Source of the DNA: Phytoseiulus persimilis
Lineage: Eukaryota > Arthropoda > Arachnida > Mesostigmata > Phytoseiidae
Assembly (NCBI GenBank): GCA_037576195.1
Contig: CM075101.1
Coordinates: 18,352,001-18,416,000 of the forward strand
Length of the DNA: 64,000 nt
Direction of reading: 5' to 3'
This document shows, one piece after another, positions 21,940 to 35,908 of the stretch. The position numbers were made by a program, and so were the translations under genes. How positions within the stretch are numbered: position 1 is the stretch's first letter; each line of letters opens with the position of its first letter. The notes beneath the pieces were generated by a model. It was not told the DNA's origin and did no database searches. It saw only the letters and a program-made list of their open reading frames with translations.

Positions 21940-23357
21940 ACTCTATTCGAACTTCATTCTGTGATCTTTGTTACCTGACCACAAGACTATCAGAACGGCC
22001 ATCCTTGACGGCAAACGGAAGGATCATCAGATTTGCCAAGTGTTCAGACACCCCAGGAGTTGGTTCTCGGCGAACGATTGAAAACCTGTACATCTTTCGT
22101 TGTCTCTCTCGCTCTTCAGGGGTTCCTCAAGACTCAAAGTCTGAACTTCGTCTTCGAGCCTGCTCAAATGGCTGCTCCAATCTTGAGATATCTCTGACTG
22201 CAGCTGACTGCGCAGAAAGATGCCCGGGCCGTGGAATTCAGGGTTTCGAGTCCCCAGCGATCTGATTCTCTGTGCCCTCCCGCATAACTCTTCCGCCGAA
22301 AGAGGAGCAAACTTCAGCAGGAAAGCAGCCTATATCATAGTCGCTGGTCGTGAAAAAAAGAAAGTTCGGGCCTACAGCAGCCTCTCGACAGAGCTGTATC
22401 TCGGGTAGAGCGGGTCCATGTAGTCACTCTGGCCACCCGGGAGTTCACGATACTGAATCGCTGTGCGTCCAACACGGACGAGGCACGAAGTTCACTTCCG
22501 GTTGCAAGGCTCAAACTCAAAATTCATGAAAACACCGGAAAAAATCTCGATGCGATGACCATAGCCCCTAATCAAGTTATAGAATGGCGGGAGGGATGGT
22601 TTTGAGTCTGCACAGAGAAGATGAGGAAGTACTTCCCATCCTAAACCGAGGGATAAATGAAGAACTGTTGGGCTCACTCACACGGTACCGGGATTCCCAT
22701 GCTCTTATGATGTCCCGAATATATGCTCACTTACATATCCCTAGTTTTTTCGAAAAAAAGGCTGGGTAGACTAGCTAGGGCACCGCGAGGGTGCCCAAAT
22801 TTAAGTGACCGAAAACGATAATAACTTCTAGTGAAGCTCCCAATGATCCGTCCTTACCTTCGCGGCGGTGGAGAACATGTGTGGGCCACCGCTGCGATCG
22901 GAAAGGAGAATCAGGGATTCCGTCATAACTTCCCGGGAGTAGCCCATCCGAAGCGCCGTAGGCTGCGCTGATAAGCTGGGAAGCTTCTAGGGGACCGTCG
23001 TCGGAGCTTCCCGGGAATTAATCCGGCCGTCGAACAATTAATCACTGGATGTTGTGGAATAATAACGTTTTTCAGGGCGAGGTACTTTTTTCTCTGGACA
23101 TTCCATGCCGTCACTCATTTGTCACATGACCTCGCGCCCCATTCGCAATCCTGCTCCTCAGAAGCTGGCGGATAACGGTTCTTAGCGGTGGCTGGGCGCA
23201 TATGGAGTATCCTCAAATCAATCGGAGCTCTCGTACCATCCCCCGTACCGTTTTGGAAATTTGGTTCAACGGCGTATACTTCCTCCAAACATAGAAGCGG
23301 TGACGATGCAGTCGAATCACTTCAACGCAAGTAGAGAATCACTGGCTTCCTCTCGGT
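21940..23357. other. Stretch with no recognised gene
   Basis: I see no frame with a recognisable domain and no tandem repeat. Frames of about 60-86 codons appear on both strands at the level expected by chance. Confidence 0.3.
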
Positions 23358-24045
23358 GCGGGCCAATTTCCGCGCAAGGCAATTTCCGCGCAGGGCCGAT
23401 TTCCGCGCAAGACGGATTTCCGCGCGGGGCCAATTTCCGCGCGGGGCCGATTTCCGCGCAGCGACCGTGATACTGTGGCACCAAGAATTCATGATATGTG
23501 GTGGCCTGCACCGGTCTCTTGAATGGTGGCGTTCTTGAATAATATGGAAGACCCTAAGCCAACAAATGAGCGCCGAGCTCATCTGCTGTCGGACAAAACA
23601 GTAATGTCGACCTCCATGAAAACCTACGTCCTTGGAGTATGAACTCCAGCAAGTTCAATTTGAGAATTGATAACAACGTAGAAACCTAACCTAACCTGAC
23701 CCAGTGCCATGCGCTGGCTCCAAGCCACTTGCTGAAAATGATTGCAACTGAGGTGGAATTGAACAACTGGATCGGACACACCAGATTTATTTCAACAGAG
23801 TTCTCAGCTTCAGGTTCCGCGTCGGCCAGCGCATGAGCATCAGCGCGAAAGAAGTAGAAGAAGTTACAAAGCCCGCTTCGTATCACACGGTCCCACGCGT
23901 AACGGTCATCCGCGCTGAAATCGGCCTTGCGCGGAAGTTGGCCTCGCGCGGAAGTTGGCCTCGCGCGGAGATTGGTCCTGCGCGGAAGTTGGCCCCGCGC
24001 GGAAGTTGGCCCCGCGCGGAAATCGCTTTGCGCGGAAATTGGCCG
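23358..24045. mobile_element. Paired inverted arrays of a 15-18 bp CG-rich unit (possible fold-back transposon)
   Basis: The left array (23358-23462) has about six copies of GGCCAATTTCCGCGC-type units. The right array (23911-24045) has about eight copies of the reverse complement, GCGCGGAAATTGGCC, with a spacing of about 17 bases. They flank about 450 bases of unique DNA. Just inside the arrays, GACCGTGATACTGTGG on the left partly mirrors the complement of CCCACGCGTAACGGTC on the right, so the inversion extends a little further in. Arrays of short subterminal repeats in inverted orientation are typical of fold-back or non-autonomous DNA elements. No coding sequence lies between them. Confidence 0.55.
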
Positions 24046-24049
24046 CCAC

Positions 24050-25546
24050 CCTTCCTCTCGATGGCGTTCCGTTCGCTCCGCTCACGTCAGAAGCTATTTG
24101 GTTTCACAAGTTCCTATCGTGTTCGTGGCATGCGTGTGTTGGGCGACGGGATCCTGAAGTGCAGTCCTCCGCAATTGAGCCTTTCCTGCGCAGAGAAGTC
24201 TATAGAAGTTTTCCGAGGAATTCGTCTTTTAACATACCCGCTCGCGGCGTAGCTATTGCAGTCAGACACTACAATGGAGCTTTCACTTTGCGATCGAGTG
24301 TTCCGTTGTCCAATCCGCCTCAGTCCGAACTCCGATAGGTGGAGTCCGGGTGAAAGGAGTTTCGCGGTTATCGGACCGCAGTACGGAAGGACCTTTGAGA
24401 GTCCTCTGATCGAGGCCGACCGGCATTCTGGTTGGGTTACTCTTCCGGGCGAATGAAGCACGAGGACCGGTATTCCGGCTGTTGAAAGAGCGCTCCTCAC
24501 CCTTCCCCTTGCATTCTCGGAGTCGTTCCACCCCCGGTTGCCCGAAAACTATGAAACTTTCCGATGTGAATACTCGTTCAAAATCATGCTTGACCACTCG
24601 ATCTGTGATCTTGGAAACCGGACGTTTGCTCGGTTTCTTAATAAAACCCGACAAACGGACGGGAGAGGACACGTCCGGCCAAACGGGAGCTCTCTTGATG
24701 AGCTATGGACGTTGCGGGACCGGATTCGTCGACTCAAGCTCCTCCTGATGCGACATCATCCGCGCTTCTCTCATTCGTTTTAGCTTGACCAGAGCCATGT
24801 TATACGAAGTTCTCTTCCATGCGTGAATGTCATACGATACTCTGGATAAGAGCCGCGAGCGAGCGAAGATCCATCGCGCCGTGAGGCTGCCTAAGCGAGA
24901 TCAAGATGATCAGAGTCACATCACGAGGACGGGTGATCTCTCGACTGTTCGAGTCGCGCCCCGGCACCGGCGATCACCCAAGAAGTTTCCCGAACCACGC
25001 AGCGTATGCTCGTGTGCGACGTTCTCTCGATACATGCACCACGCAAAACTGCGCGGCTCGTCAAAACAGGCGGCGAGAGATCAGCTGAGGTATCGGCACG
25101 CAGCGGGCAGGATGGTGGAATCACGAGGGAATAACTTCGACTTATCGTCTTCAATTCCATCCTAATGGCGGTGATTCGTCAGCCTATTCATCGGTTTGAA
25201 TCCGAAGCACCTTATTATGCGTCGCTCGATGATTATTCTGAGTTTCCTTTTGGGCGGACTCCTACCCTCCCGAGGGTCCCTTCCCGCCTGACGGTGTTCG
25301 CTTCGGTCTCCGCGATTCTCCCCATGATCCGGGTCCTCTGAGCGTGTGCTGCCAATAGCGGCGACGCTCTCTTCTCCCAGCATTCGTCTCGGCGTACCGG
25401 AGGCGGAGCATCGTAGAATTGTGCATATCGTCCGCGAAGTGTGGGTCTCTCGATCTCACTGCCAATTGGTCTTTTTTCCTGGCCAATAAGGTATTCTAAT
25501 GCAATGCCATTGACTTCCATATGAAAATTATATATGGTAAGGATAC
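24050..25546. other. Stretch with no supported gene, left of DDX19 copy A
   Basis: A 129-codon minus frame at 24283-24672 (MSSPVRLSGFIKKPSKRPVS) is Ser/Arg/Lys-rich, partly coding-like and unidentified. A second minus frame overlaps it (24114-24500). I do not call either. The right end is the expected 3' flank of the helicase gene. Confidence 0.3.
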
Positions 25547-25552
25547 TTTATT
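25547..25552 (-). promoter_or_regulatory. Polyadenylation signal of DDX19 copy A
   Basis: TTTATT on the plus strand is AATAAA on the minus strand, about 100 bases after the stop codon at 25651. Confidence 0.5.
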
Positions 25553-25650
25553 AGCCGATCAATCATTCCAGCTATGAGCAATTCACATCGATAGAGCTCC
25601 GATCCGTTTGAATGCTCAGATGGTTGCACGAGCATGTGACATACACGCGG

Positions 25651-27794
25651 TCAGTTTTCTGTGTTCATCGACTCCAAGGCGTCGAAGTCCTTGAAATCGA
25701 CGAACGTCATTTCGCGCTGGAAGCGCTCTTTGATCTTTTGGATATTGATCATATCTCGGTCATAGTTAGGATTCACGAAGTCCATCGCCACACCAGCCCT
25801 CCCGAAGCGTCCCGTGCGGCCGACGCGGTGCAAATAGGCTTCGAAGTCTGGATTGCCATCTTGGTTCACCGGCAAGTCAAAGTTTATCACCAGAGAGACC
25901 TGAAATGATTCCAGGTTGGGGGAGTCGAGCGATGGATTACGTTGTGGGGATAATGAAACGAGGGGGGAAAGATTGAATGAGAATTCAGGATTCGACGGTT
26001 CCTGACTACAGCGTGCTCTCATAGTTCTCTCACCTGCTCGATGTCAAGACCTCTGGCACAGAGATTGGTGGTAATTAGAACTTTCTCGTAGCCTTCCCTG
26101 AAGCGGTCGATGATCGTGACACGCTCGGACGTGCGGTGGTCTCCGGTTAAAACTGCTACGTTTTGGCCGAGTTTCTGCAAGAGGGAGCCCAATGAAAGAC
26201 TGCGAAAACTCCGCGAAAGAATTTCAGCTCATTCAAGAACTCGTCCTTTCAACCAGTTATCCGAACATACCCTCATCGTATCGGAGATCTTCCGCGCCGC
26301 CGCTTTCGTCCGACAGAAGATCAAGGCCTGCCCCACGGACAAAGAACAATAAATGTTCTCGAGGGCACGCTGCTTGCTGTCGTCGTCAGGACAAAGCATG
26401 ACGTACTGCACGATGTTTTCCAAGAACTCCTCCTCGCGTTTCAGCGTGATCTGCGAGTAAATCTTGCATGAGCCTCCCCAACGCAGTGATACGAACTCGG
26501 ATAAACGACGAAACGGTCATTCGAAACTACTGACTAACCTTGACGCAGGGTTCTGGAATTATCGTGTTCGCGAAATCTGTGACTTCGTGTCCGTACGTCG
26601 CGGAGAACAGCATCATTTGGCACCCCGCGGATAGTTTTTCGTGGAGTCTGATGCTCTGATCACGATGGCCGGCCTCATCTATCATGATATCAGCCTCATC
26701 GAAGACGAAGACCTGAGGAGTACGATTTAGCACTAAGTCCGAAGCGAAGAGCGATTTTCCCACCAGCACGAGGAGATGGATCGATACAACAGACTCATTG
26801 TAATCAACAGAATACACTAGATGCTCACCCGGATTTCGGAAATGTCGAAGAATCGATATTTCAGTGCCCAGTCCAACATTTTGCCGGGAGTCCCGATCAC
26901 GACTTGGGCCCGAATCCGGCTCCCAAGGGGAAGAACCTGGATTGAGGCAAAAATTGTTGAGACCCTCGTTCTTCCGGATCCACAACAAGGAATCAGTCTA
27001 AATTTCTCAGTCCTCAGGACCTCCTGAATGGACCGCTCCGAGAGAGTTTTACTCTCTCCGGTTGAACTATTAGAACATTACCTGCCCGCGCACGACATGC
27101 TGCACCCGGATCCCCGGGGAGTACCGGAGCAACGCTTCCGCGACTGTCGCTGTCTGCCTCGCCAGTTCGAACGTAGGGCACAGGATGAGAACCTGCGGAT
27201 GTTTGAGGTTCTCATCGATGCGGCTCAGCGACGCGACGAGAAAAGTGGCGGTTTTCCCTGTGCCGGACTGAGACTGCGCGATCATGTTCATGGGCGGTTC
27301 CGCCATGAGATTCGCCAGTGCAGCTCCCTGAATCCTCGATGGCGACTGAAACCCCATACGGTAAAGAGCTTTAAGGAACTCCTTGCGGATGCGGAGATCC
27401 TCGAACTTGAAGCTCGACTGCAGAGGTGAGATCGAGCTCGAACTGGAGAAGTCAACTCCTTTCTCGTTGTTGCGGACCGCTTCGAGGAGCCTGATACGGG
27501 ACATTGTGAGTTGGGAGCAATCACTGAAAAAAAGAGAGATGTCCAGTACGGAAACCTCTTCTGCCATCCTGAGCTTCGGGGATTTTTCCCAGCTCTGGTC
27601 AAGAACAAAAAAACAGGGGCAAGTGGGGGGTCTACTCACGTCTCTTTCTTATCCTCGAGAGGAGCGCCTCTATCCTCTCGGAGTTTCGAAGGGTCACGGG
27701 CAACACTCCGGTCCGGACGGATTCTGCTGATCACCTTCAAGCATCGGTTCGCCCTGGGAGCTCCGGTGCCTTGAGAGTTGTCTCCATCCACCAT
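25651..27794 (-). CDS. DDX19: DEAD-box RNA helicase DDX19/Dbp5, copy A (complete)
   Basis: ATP-dependent RNA helicase that remodels mRNPs during mRNA export at the cytoplasmic face of the nuclear pore (family knowledge). Seven minus-strand exons: 27640-27794, 27082-27523, 26829-26936, 26539-26712, 26271-26450, 26034-26174 and 25651-25899. All junctions are GT-AG and in phase, giving 482 residues, the usual family length. The Q motif region ([10 protein letters not shown]) is near residue 108, Walker A SQSGTGKT at about 136-143, DEAD at about 240-243, SAT at about 272-274, [13 protein letters not shown] in domain 2, and the arginine-finger motif [10 protein letters not shown] near 424. No motif is broken. 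Downstream of exon 1 it is closely similar to copy B, but the exon 1 tail ([17 protein letters not shown]) is unlike copy B. It sits head-to-head with copy B, a decayed copy lying between. The start ATG is supported by the conserved exon 1 donor GAGAC|GTGAGT shared with copy B. Confidence 0.92.
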
Positions 27795-29372
27795 TTTGAC
27801 GTCTGAGTAGTGACTTCGAAGCCTAACTGGACAATGGTTTTGAAACGAAATCTTCGGAGCCGAGTACCTCGGTCGCTGATGAAGTCCAATGAGCAACTGG
27901 TGCTCGTCCGACCCGATACTCGAATTATGTATCGGATGCGCTCCAAACTCCTCTCTCAGATGCCCTCCACTTCTAAGAAAGAGGGATCCAGTTCTATGAT
28001 TCCTTCCGGATTTCTCGCCCTCCAGGGGAGGTCCTACGCACTCTCGCTCTCGACTTTCGGCGATTCTCGTCTGACCGAGATCCAGCTCCCACTCTTGTTC
28101 AATGCCTCTCGGAATTCCATCCTTCTTTGTTCGCCCACTTCCGGCGACGCGCGAGATCCGCTCTCCTGGAGATCTCTTTCGTCCGCTAAAAGGTTCACGA
28201 TGAGGGGTACGAACTCCCGGAGCTGATTGACTGGTCTCCGCTCTTCGTCTGTGTAGAAGAGTAATCGAGAGAACCGCGCTTCGCAAATCATTCACCACAA
28301 GCCGCAATGTTTGGAGGCTGCCCTGGGGGTCTACGTCGCCTTCGTTCTCTCATGACTCTCGGGGTCCGAGAAGTTTGAGTCAGTGTCTCTCCCTCCTTTT
28401 GGAATTCAGAGAGAAAAACACTCATCGCGTGGGAAGAACCGCTCGTGTGAAAAACGGGATTGCCGGAACTCCCGAAATCATAGATTCTGTCGAACTTTAG
28501 CGATGATGAGCATTCCGGAAACCCGAGCCTGGATTGCCGAGTCGACCCTGTATCGACCTAACCGCTTCGCAATATGGCTTCAAGTTGGACAGCAAACCCA
28601 TCAGACGAAGTCACTCGAGGAACAAAGCCCATCGCCCTCAGTTTTCCCGAAAGGAGACTGACGAGTCGACCTGGAGCCAAGGTTGCCGTCGTCGAAAATA
28701 ACACAGTACTGTAGAAACTAAGTTTATTCATTCGAAGCATTGTTCGCCGGTCAACGCCGACTCATCCAGTTGAACGGGGAATTAAGCATTGCGAAAATAT
28801 AATCTCATCAATCTTCCTCTTCACACTGTCGTTGCTCGGAGCCATTTGGGCTGGGATTCCGCGAGGCAATACTTCAAGCACGGACGATTGAAAACGACTC
28901 CAATCGATGGCACCAGTAGTTGTTTTCCGACTCCCGCCGACCACCTGCGCCCAGGAGCTTCTCTTCACAATACCCCCCTCGCGGTAGGAGAATCACTGCT
29001 AGAGATTTGGAACGACACTGCGGCTTCCAAGTCGCTCCAGTGAACATTACTCCGGGAGAGTGTTGGCACTCACCTCTTCTCCAACCATCTCCTTATCGCT
29101 CACCGCCATCTATCTTTTCCCGCTCAGGTGACGAGGTAACAGAATTTCTCGGGCTCGTTGTTGTTGCCGGAGTGGGAACGGTTGTTATGCTGGAATCATC
29201 GCCATAGACACAAAGTTGGTATGTTCAGGCCGGCTTCAGACTGATCTCCATCCCTTCCGAGGCAAGAGTTGGACTGTTGAGCAGCTCAGCTGTCTGCAAG
29301 CTCGATCTCGTCAGACTCGCACACTCTTCTATTCTAGAGCATGGAAGACCCCGAAATGGATGATTTCTTATT
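27795..29372. other. Upstream region of DDX19 copy A
   Basis: The minus-strand frame of exon 1 stays open upstream to 28307, but copy B starts at the equivalent ATG, so I take this extension as chance. The region should hold the copy A promoter. No other gene is supported. Confidence 0.35.
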
Positions 29373-30230
29373 CTACTTGAAACGCTTTCCCGTTCCCTGG
29401 GTCTTGATTGAATCGCGCTGGAAACTTGAGTTCACGACGTCCTTCTCGGCACGAACTCTTCCGAAGCGTTCTGCGAGTCGGATGCGATGTGAGTAAGTTT
29501 CGAACTCCGGATCGCTATTCCGATCATTAGACGAATTCAAGTTCAAAATCAGAGGGACCTGCAATGATTCTTGGTCGGAAGAGATACTCGCGGGGTTGTG
29601 TCGCGATATAAACGAAAAGTTTCCACATCCGTTGAACCATTGATTTCGGGGAAGCAATGAGTGAAGCATCAAACGAGGTTTCGGAATGTCCTGGAATCTG
29701 ATCAACGCGTCGGTCGGAATGTTCGCGGTCTTCTCACCTGCTCGATGTCGAGACCTCTGGCGCAGGGATTCATGCAGACCAGAAAATTCTCGTTGCACTA
29801 ACTAAATTGATCGAGACCCGCGCACCCCACGGACAAGAACCTTCTCCGCAGCGCTGCTGGCTCACGATTCAGAGTGCCGCCCTGCTCTCTTTACATCTGC
29901 GTGAGATTCAGCGCACAACCGTCCCCACCCGGGCCCTGTGGCCGCCCGTTCAGCGAGTTGGAATATGATAGAAGATGCGGACCCTAAATTTTGAGGCTCC
30001 CATCGATATGGCTCAACGGAGGCGATGGAAGAGCCGTGGTTTCCCTGGTCCCGGTTCAAGGTTGAGCCACAGTTCTCGTTGGCGGGTACTCAACGGTAGG
30101 AACCAACGCGGTCCCCTGTTTATCCGTTGAACACTGGACAATCATCCTGTGAAGACTTTCGAGAAGCTATTTGTGAAGCTGTGGAACCTTGGATGTAAGT
30201 TCTGAGCGAGGAAGTTGAGTCCACTCCCAA
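29373..30230 (-). pseudogene. Decayed, intron-bearing third copy of DDX19
   Basis: Remnants of the helicase lie in the same order as in copy A. An exon 2 relic (about 29890-30230) aligns with the Q-motif to Walker A region, for example SSIASVEPYRWEPQN against [15 protein letters not shown]. An exon 5 relic follows (about 29820-29870), then the tail of exon 6 ending [11 protein letters not shown] at 29738 with its GTGAGA donor preserved. An exon 7 relic (29373-29558) has its acceptor (CATTGCAG) preserved and reads DPEFETYSHRIRLAERFG in place of [18 protein letters not shown]. Exons 3 and 4, including DEAD, are absent, so ATPase function is impossible. Remaining introns show it arose by DNA duplication, not retroposition. 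It shares strand with copy A. Confidence 0.82.
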
Positions 30231-31542
30231 CCATGGAAGTCGATTGCTCCCTCAATAGTGCGCACTGGATCGTGCGTCTCACGCGGGCCAACCTTAACCC
30301 CAAACAATCACAGCAAAAGGCAGAGTTCTGTCTGGGAGATTCTACGCTCTCTTGAGACGTCGCACGTTCGTGAGTGAAATTTCTGCCCTCTTCATCCAAG
30401 TATCCTTGTTCTTAGCTCCCGGATTTCTCATGGTCGAAGTTTTGAAGAAATATGAACCTCACCTCATCACTCCGGAACCCCTTGGAACATACCCGGGAAC
30501 CAGCGGAAAGTATATCCCGTCAGCCCGCCCCTCTTCCAAAAATCACTGGAAAACTTCAGTACGATGCCCTCAGCCGAAACTGCCATGTTGCGTCGAGTTC
30601 TTTGGAGATCGCGCTCATTGAGACGGAGCTACATCTTGATGTCATGAAAACGAATGAAGACTTTGCTTGAAATGTGTGAACAACGGGTCGTCAGGGGCGT
30701 CGCATCAGGGGGGGGGGGAGACCCCGATTCGGTAATTTCGTTCCGAACTATCCTCATCTCTCCCCGCAACATGCTCCCAGCGAGCCCGGAGCCCCAGCCA
30801 GAACTCTTCGACCTTGGACGATGAGTTTCCAAATTAGGGGTGCGAATTCCTCGCGGCTGGTGGCTGTTGAGTCCGGCCCTTGAACCACATCCATTGACAT
30901 GCACCTCTCATGACCCCTCGGACAGAAGCTTACGTGAGAGCCCCTTTCCGGAGAGCCCTCGTATTCTGCGGGGATCTATTATATATACCTGGAACTGGAT
31001 ATTGGCCTCGGCTTTTCCAAAGAAGGTTGCGCTCTGTGCCCTCAATACTTTCGATGCCCACTTTCTGAGCGCCGACCGCGTAGGATCTTAGAATGTACCT
31101 CTCAGCGGAGGGCGTATTCTTCGTTTTCTCCGATGTTTCCTTTTCAGAGAGTTTGATGGGATTCTCGGTCTGACCGCTGGGTGAGATCACCGGAGCTGTT
31201 GCATCAGCCTGCTTTAACTTGGAGATCTAGTAGCGCTCTCTTTCACTGACTGATGGGCCAGACACCGAGAAGAGCATCTCGAATCTCTTGAGGGGAGTCT
31301 CCATCCATCTTATAAGTGACGGTGGAAAAGCCCCTGCCATCAGGCGAGCGGGATTCGCATCGAGAACACTGAACAGAGGGTCGTGCTTGGTCTGTTTCGG
31401 GGTCGGTGGCTGATTCTCGTCCGCAGGATCCGCTGGGATCATGTGTCCTCCGTATTCGCGGCTTCGGTTCACGGGTCGATGGACCAGAGTTTCTGAGAAA
31501 CTCCCTCCGCATGATGGCGTTCGTGTCGGACGCCGACGTCCC
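30231..31542. other. Stretch between the helicase relic and copy B, no named gene
   Basis: Contains a run of ten G's at about 30710-30719. Minus-strand frames at 31227-31589 and 31243-31512 overlap in two phases after an acceptor-like TTTCTCAG near 31497. One ends KMDGDSPQEIRDALLGVWP. I cannot choose between them, and exon 1 of the relic could not be found here. Confidence 0.3.
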
Positions 31543-31713
31543 TCAACGACGGAAAGTGGTCGCCATCTGCTCCAGGAAAGTCGGGACAAGTTTTGCGAAT
31601 CGTTCGGACGGAATGAAATTCATCTTCGGTGTGTGTTGGGTCATCGAGCTGACCAGAACATCCTCGGCAATCGACGCAGCGAGGGTATGTGGGTCGATTC
31701 CTGATGTGGACAT
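31543..31713 (-). CDS. Small unidentified open frame, possible first exon
   Basis: A 56-codon frame starts MSTSGIDPHTLAASIAEDVL and continues with FIPSERFAKLVPTFLEQM, then stops. It has a plausible start context (AAAATG) and a helical, non-repetitive composition. It may be a short protein or the first exon of a minus-strand gene continuing to the stretch around 31227-31497, but the donor before the stop is poor. An in-frame upstream ATG at 31773 extends it to 76 codons. I recognise no family. Confidence 0.22.
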   Translation of the reverse strand: MSTSGIDPHTLAASIAEDVLVSSMTQHTPKMNFIPSERFAKLVPTFLEQMATTFRR

Positions 31714-31779
31714 TTTAGCTGATAGCACGCCGTTTCGAACAACGGGAACTTGAAAACAGGGAGACGACGTCACCTAGCT

Positions 31780-33640
31780 CGGTACCTAGCCAATGTGCCA
31801 CACGTGAGGAAAGCACTGCGAGGTCAACTGAAGCACTTGAAAAGAAACCTTGTTTGTCGAGAGCGATTCGCGAAGGCGTCGCGGGAGAAGCTTCGGGTAT
31901 TCGGGTAACCAGCAGTCGTTTTCGACGTGATTCGTTATCCCAGAAAGTCAAGAAACCCATGTTGAAATCAGAGTCGCGCAAAACCGTGATCCAGTATTGA
32001 TGATGAGTCACTATAAAAGTAAAAGACCAGTTCCCAAAAGTATGGTCAGATCGATCCCGGAATCACGTCAACGGACCCCGGTCCCCCAAAAACCTCAGAT
32101 CCGAACCCGGGCACTTGATTTCTGGATTCAAGCCTCTGTTTCGACCCAAACCGCGAATTCCGGCAAGAGGCTGAGCGCTGCAGTTCTCTAATAAAGTGTC
32201 GCTTCTGAACGCATGGGACTCATTCCTGCCCCCTGATGAATTTTCAGACCAGTATGCAATATAACAGAGCTGAGTGTCACTGATTCATGACAGGCGGAGA
32301 GGTTCATGAGAAGCATCTCAGGAAGCGGGAAAAAAATCTCCCATTAGCAAGCCCTATCGATAGCGAAGCCTCTCCTGCACATTTGGGAGGCTACGGGTTA
32401 TGAGGGGCTGTCTCGAATGCAAAATCATACTACCCGCGCGTGGCTGCGGCGTTCTGAGTTCTGAAGTAACAATCCGCTGGATTATGGTTTCAGGATGTGG
32501 TCAAAAGTAAAACTCGTTACAGAAGGTCATTCGCGGTAGAGATCCGAATTGATGATCGCCAAGGCTCAGAAATCCGAAACAATAGCTCAGCGACAAATAT
32601 CGCAGAGCAAATGCAGACATTCACCTCTAACATGCAGTCACATTCGCGCAGGATCGCCAACCAGGCCAAATTCGAGTCCTTGCGCCTCAGAAGGTATGCC
32701 CGAAGAATGCACGGCTTTTGGGAAAGGGAGGTGTTCACAAGACCGCGAAGCGGCTCGCGATTCGCTGCCAGATTGGCGGCAGTAGACGAAGGGGTCGACC
32801 ACTGTATAGACGCTGTGTATACGGAGTCTGCCGAGATCTGGCGGTCGAGGATAGCCCCCGCTGCCACTGTGGGCTAATCTTTCCAACTTGCAGGGTGTCA
32901 GAATGAGCCATGACCAAGCCACGGCATCCCTTTAAGGTGCTGGTTATGCAGATAACACTCACTCTTGTTTCAGCGAGGCAGTTCATGACCCGTTTCAAAA
33001 CTTGTATGGGGGAGCAAATTGTACATTGATGCACACAGAAATACTCACTTCTGAATGATAGCCATAACCATCCTCCAGCCTCTCTCACTGTGTGTTCTTT
33101 CGATATGAGCTCCTAAATCGTGATTCTTCCGTCGCCGGGAGTGATCCAGCAGCGGATTCTCAAACGAATTCTGTATCACGTATGATCTGAAACACCCCGT
33201 AGGACACGGAAATCCCGGGATCGTCCCCCTATTTTGCCGCGCTGCCGCGTCGCCAAAGGATCGCATCCAGGAATGAAGCTTCTCCGCTTCTTGATTCCGC
33301 ACACCAGCAGTTTTTTTCATATGGTAACGTGGGCGTTCGAGAAGCTCGTCGAGTTTCAAAGTTCGCGGGCTCACTGTCTCCCCTCCGCCGCTAACCGGCT
33401 GACGGCGCCCTGACTCCTCGCTCGCGGTCTTGTGGGCTGTACCCTTGGGAAACAAACACAACAGATAGTCAGCTGCAGACGACTTTCTAGAGGGAGCGCC
33501 CTGCCGCCGGCTCGTATGTTCATAAATAACAGTGAGACTGCCTCCTCCAGTCCACCTTCTCGAAGACTACGTTCGGGAGTTTCGGAACGTAGCGTTCTGT
33601 TTTTTAGGCATTACCCCGTGATCGAACATCCGTGATCACG
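31780..33640. other. Upstream region of DDX19 copy B
   Basis: Holds one isolated diverged copy of the 45-bp unit core at about 32041-32067 (TATGGTCAGATCGATCCCGG). A minus frame at 33045-33461 (138 codons) begins with ATG and contains a GTGAGT donor near its end, but matches nothing I know. The promoter of copy B should lie at the right end. Confidence 0.35.

Positions 33641-35908
<2,268 letters not shown>

Noticed and set aside
27795..28307. Upstream extension of the DDX19 copy A exon 1 frame
   Set aside because: The frame is open to 28307, but copy B and the family length support the ATG at 27794, and the extension is Arg/Gly/Ser low-complexity sequence.
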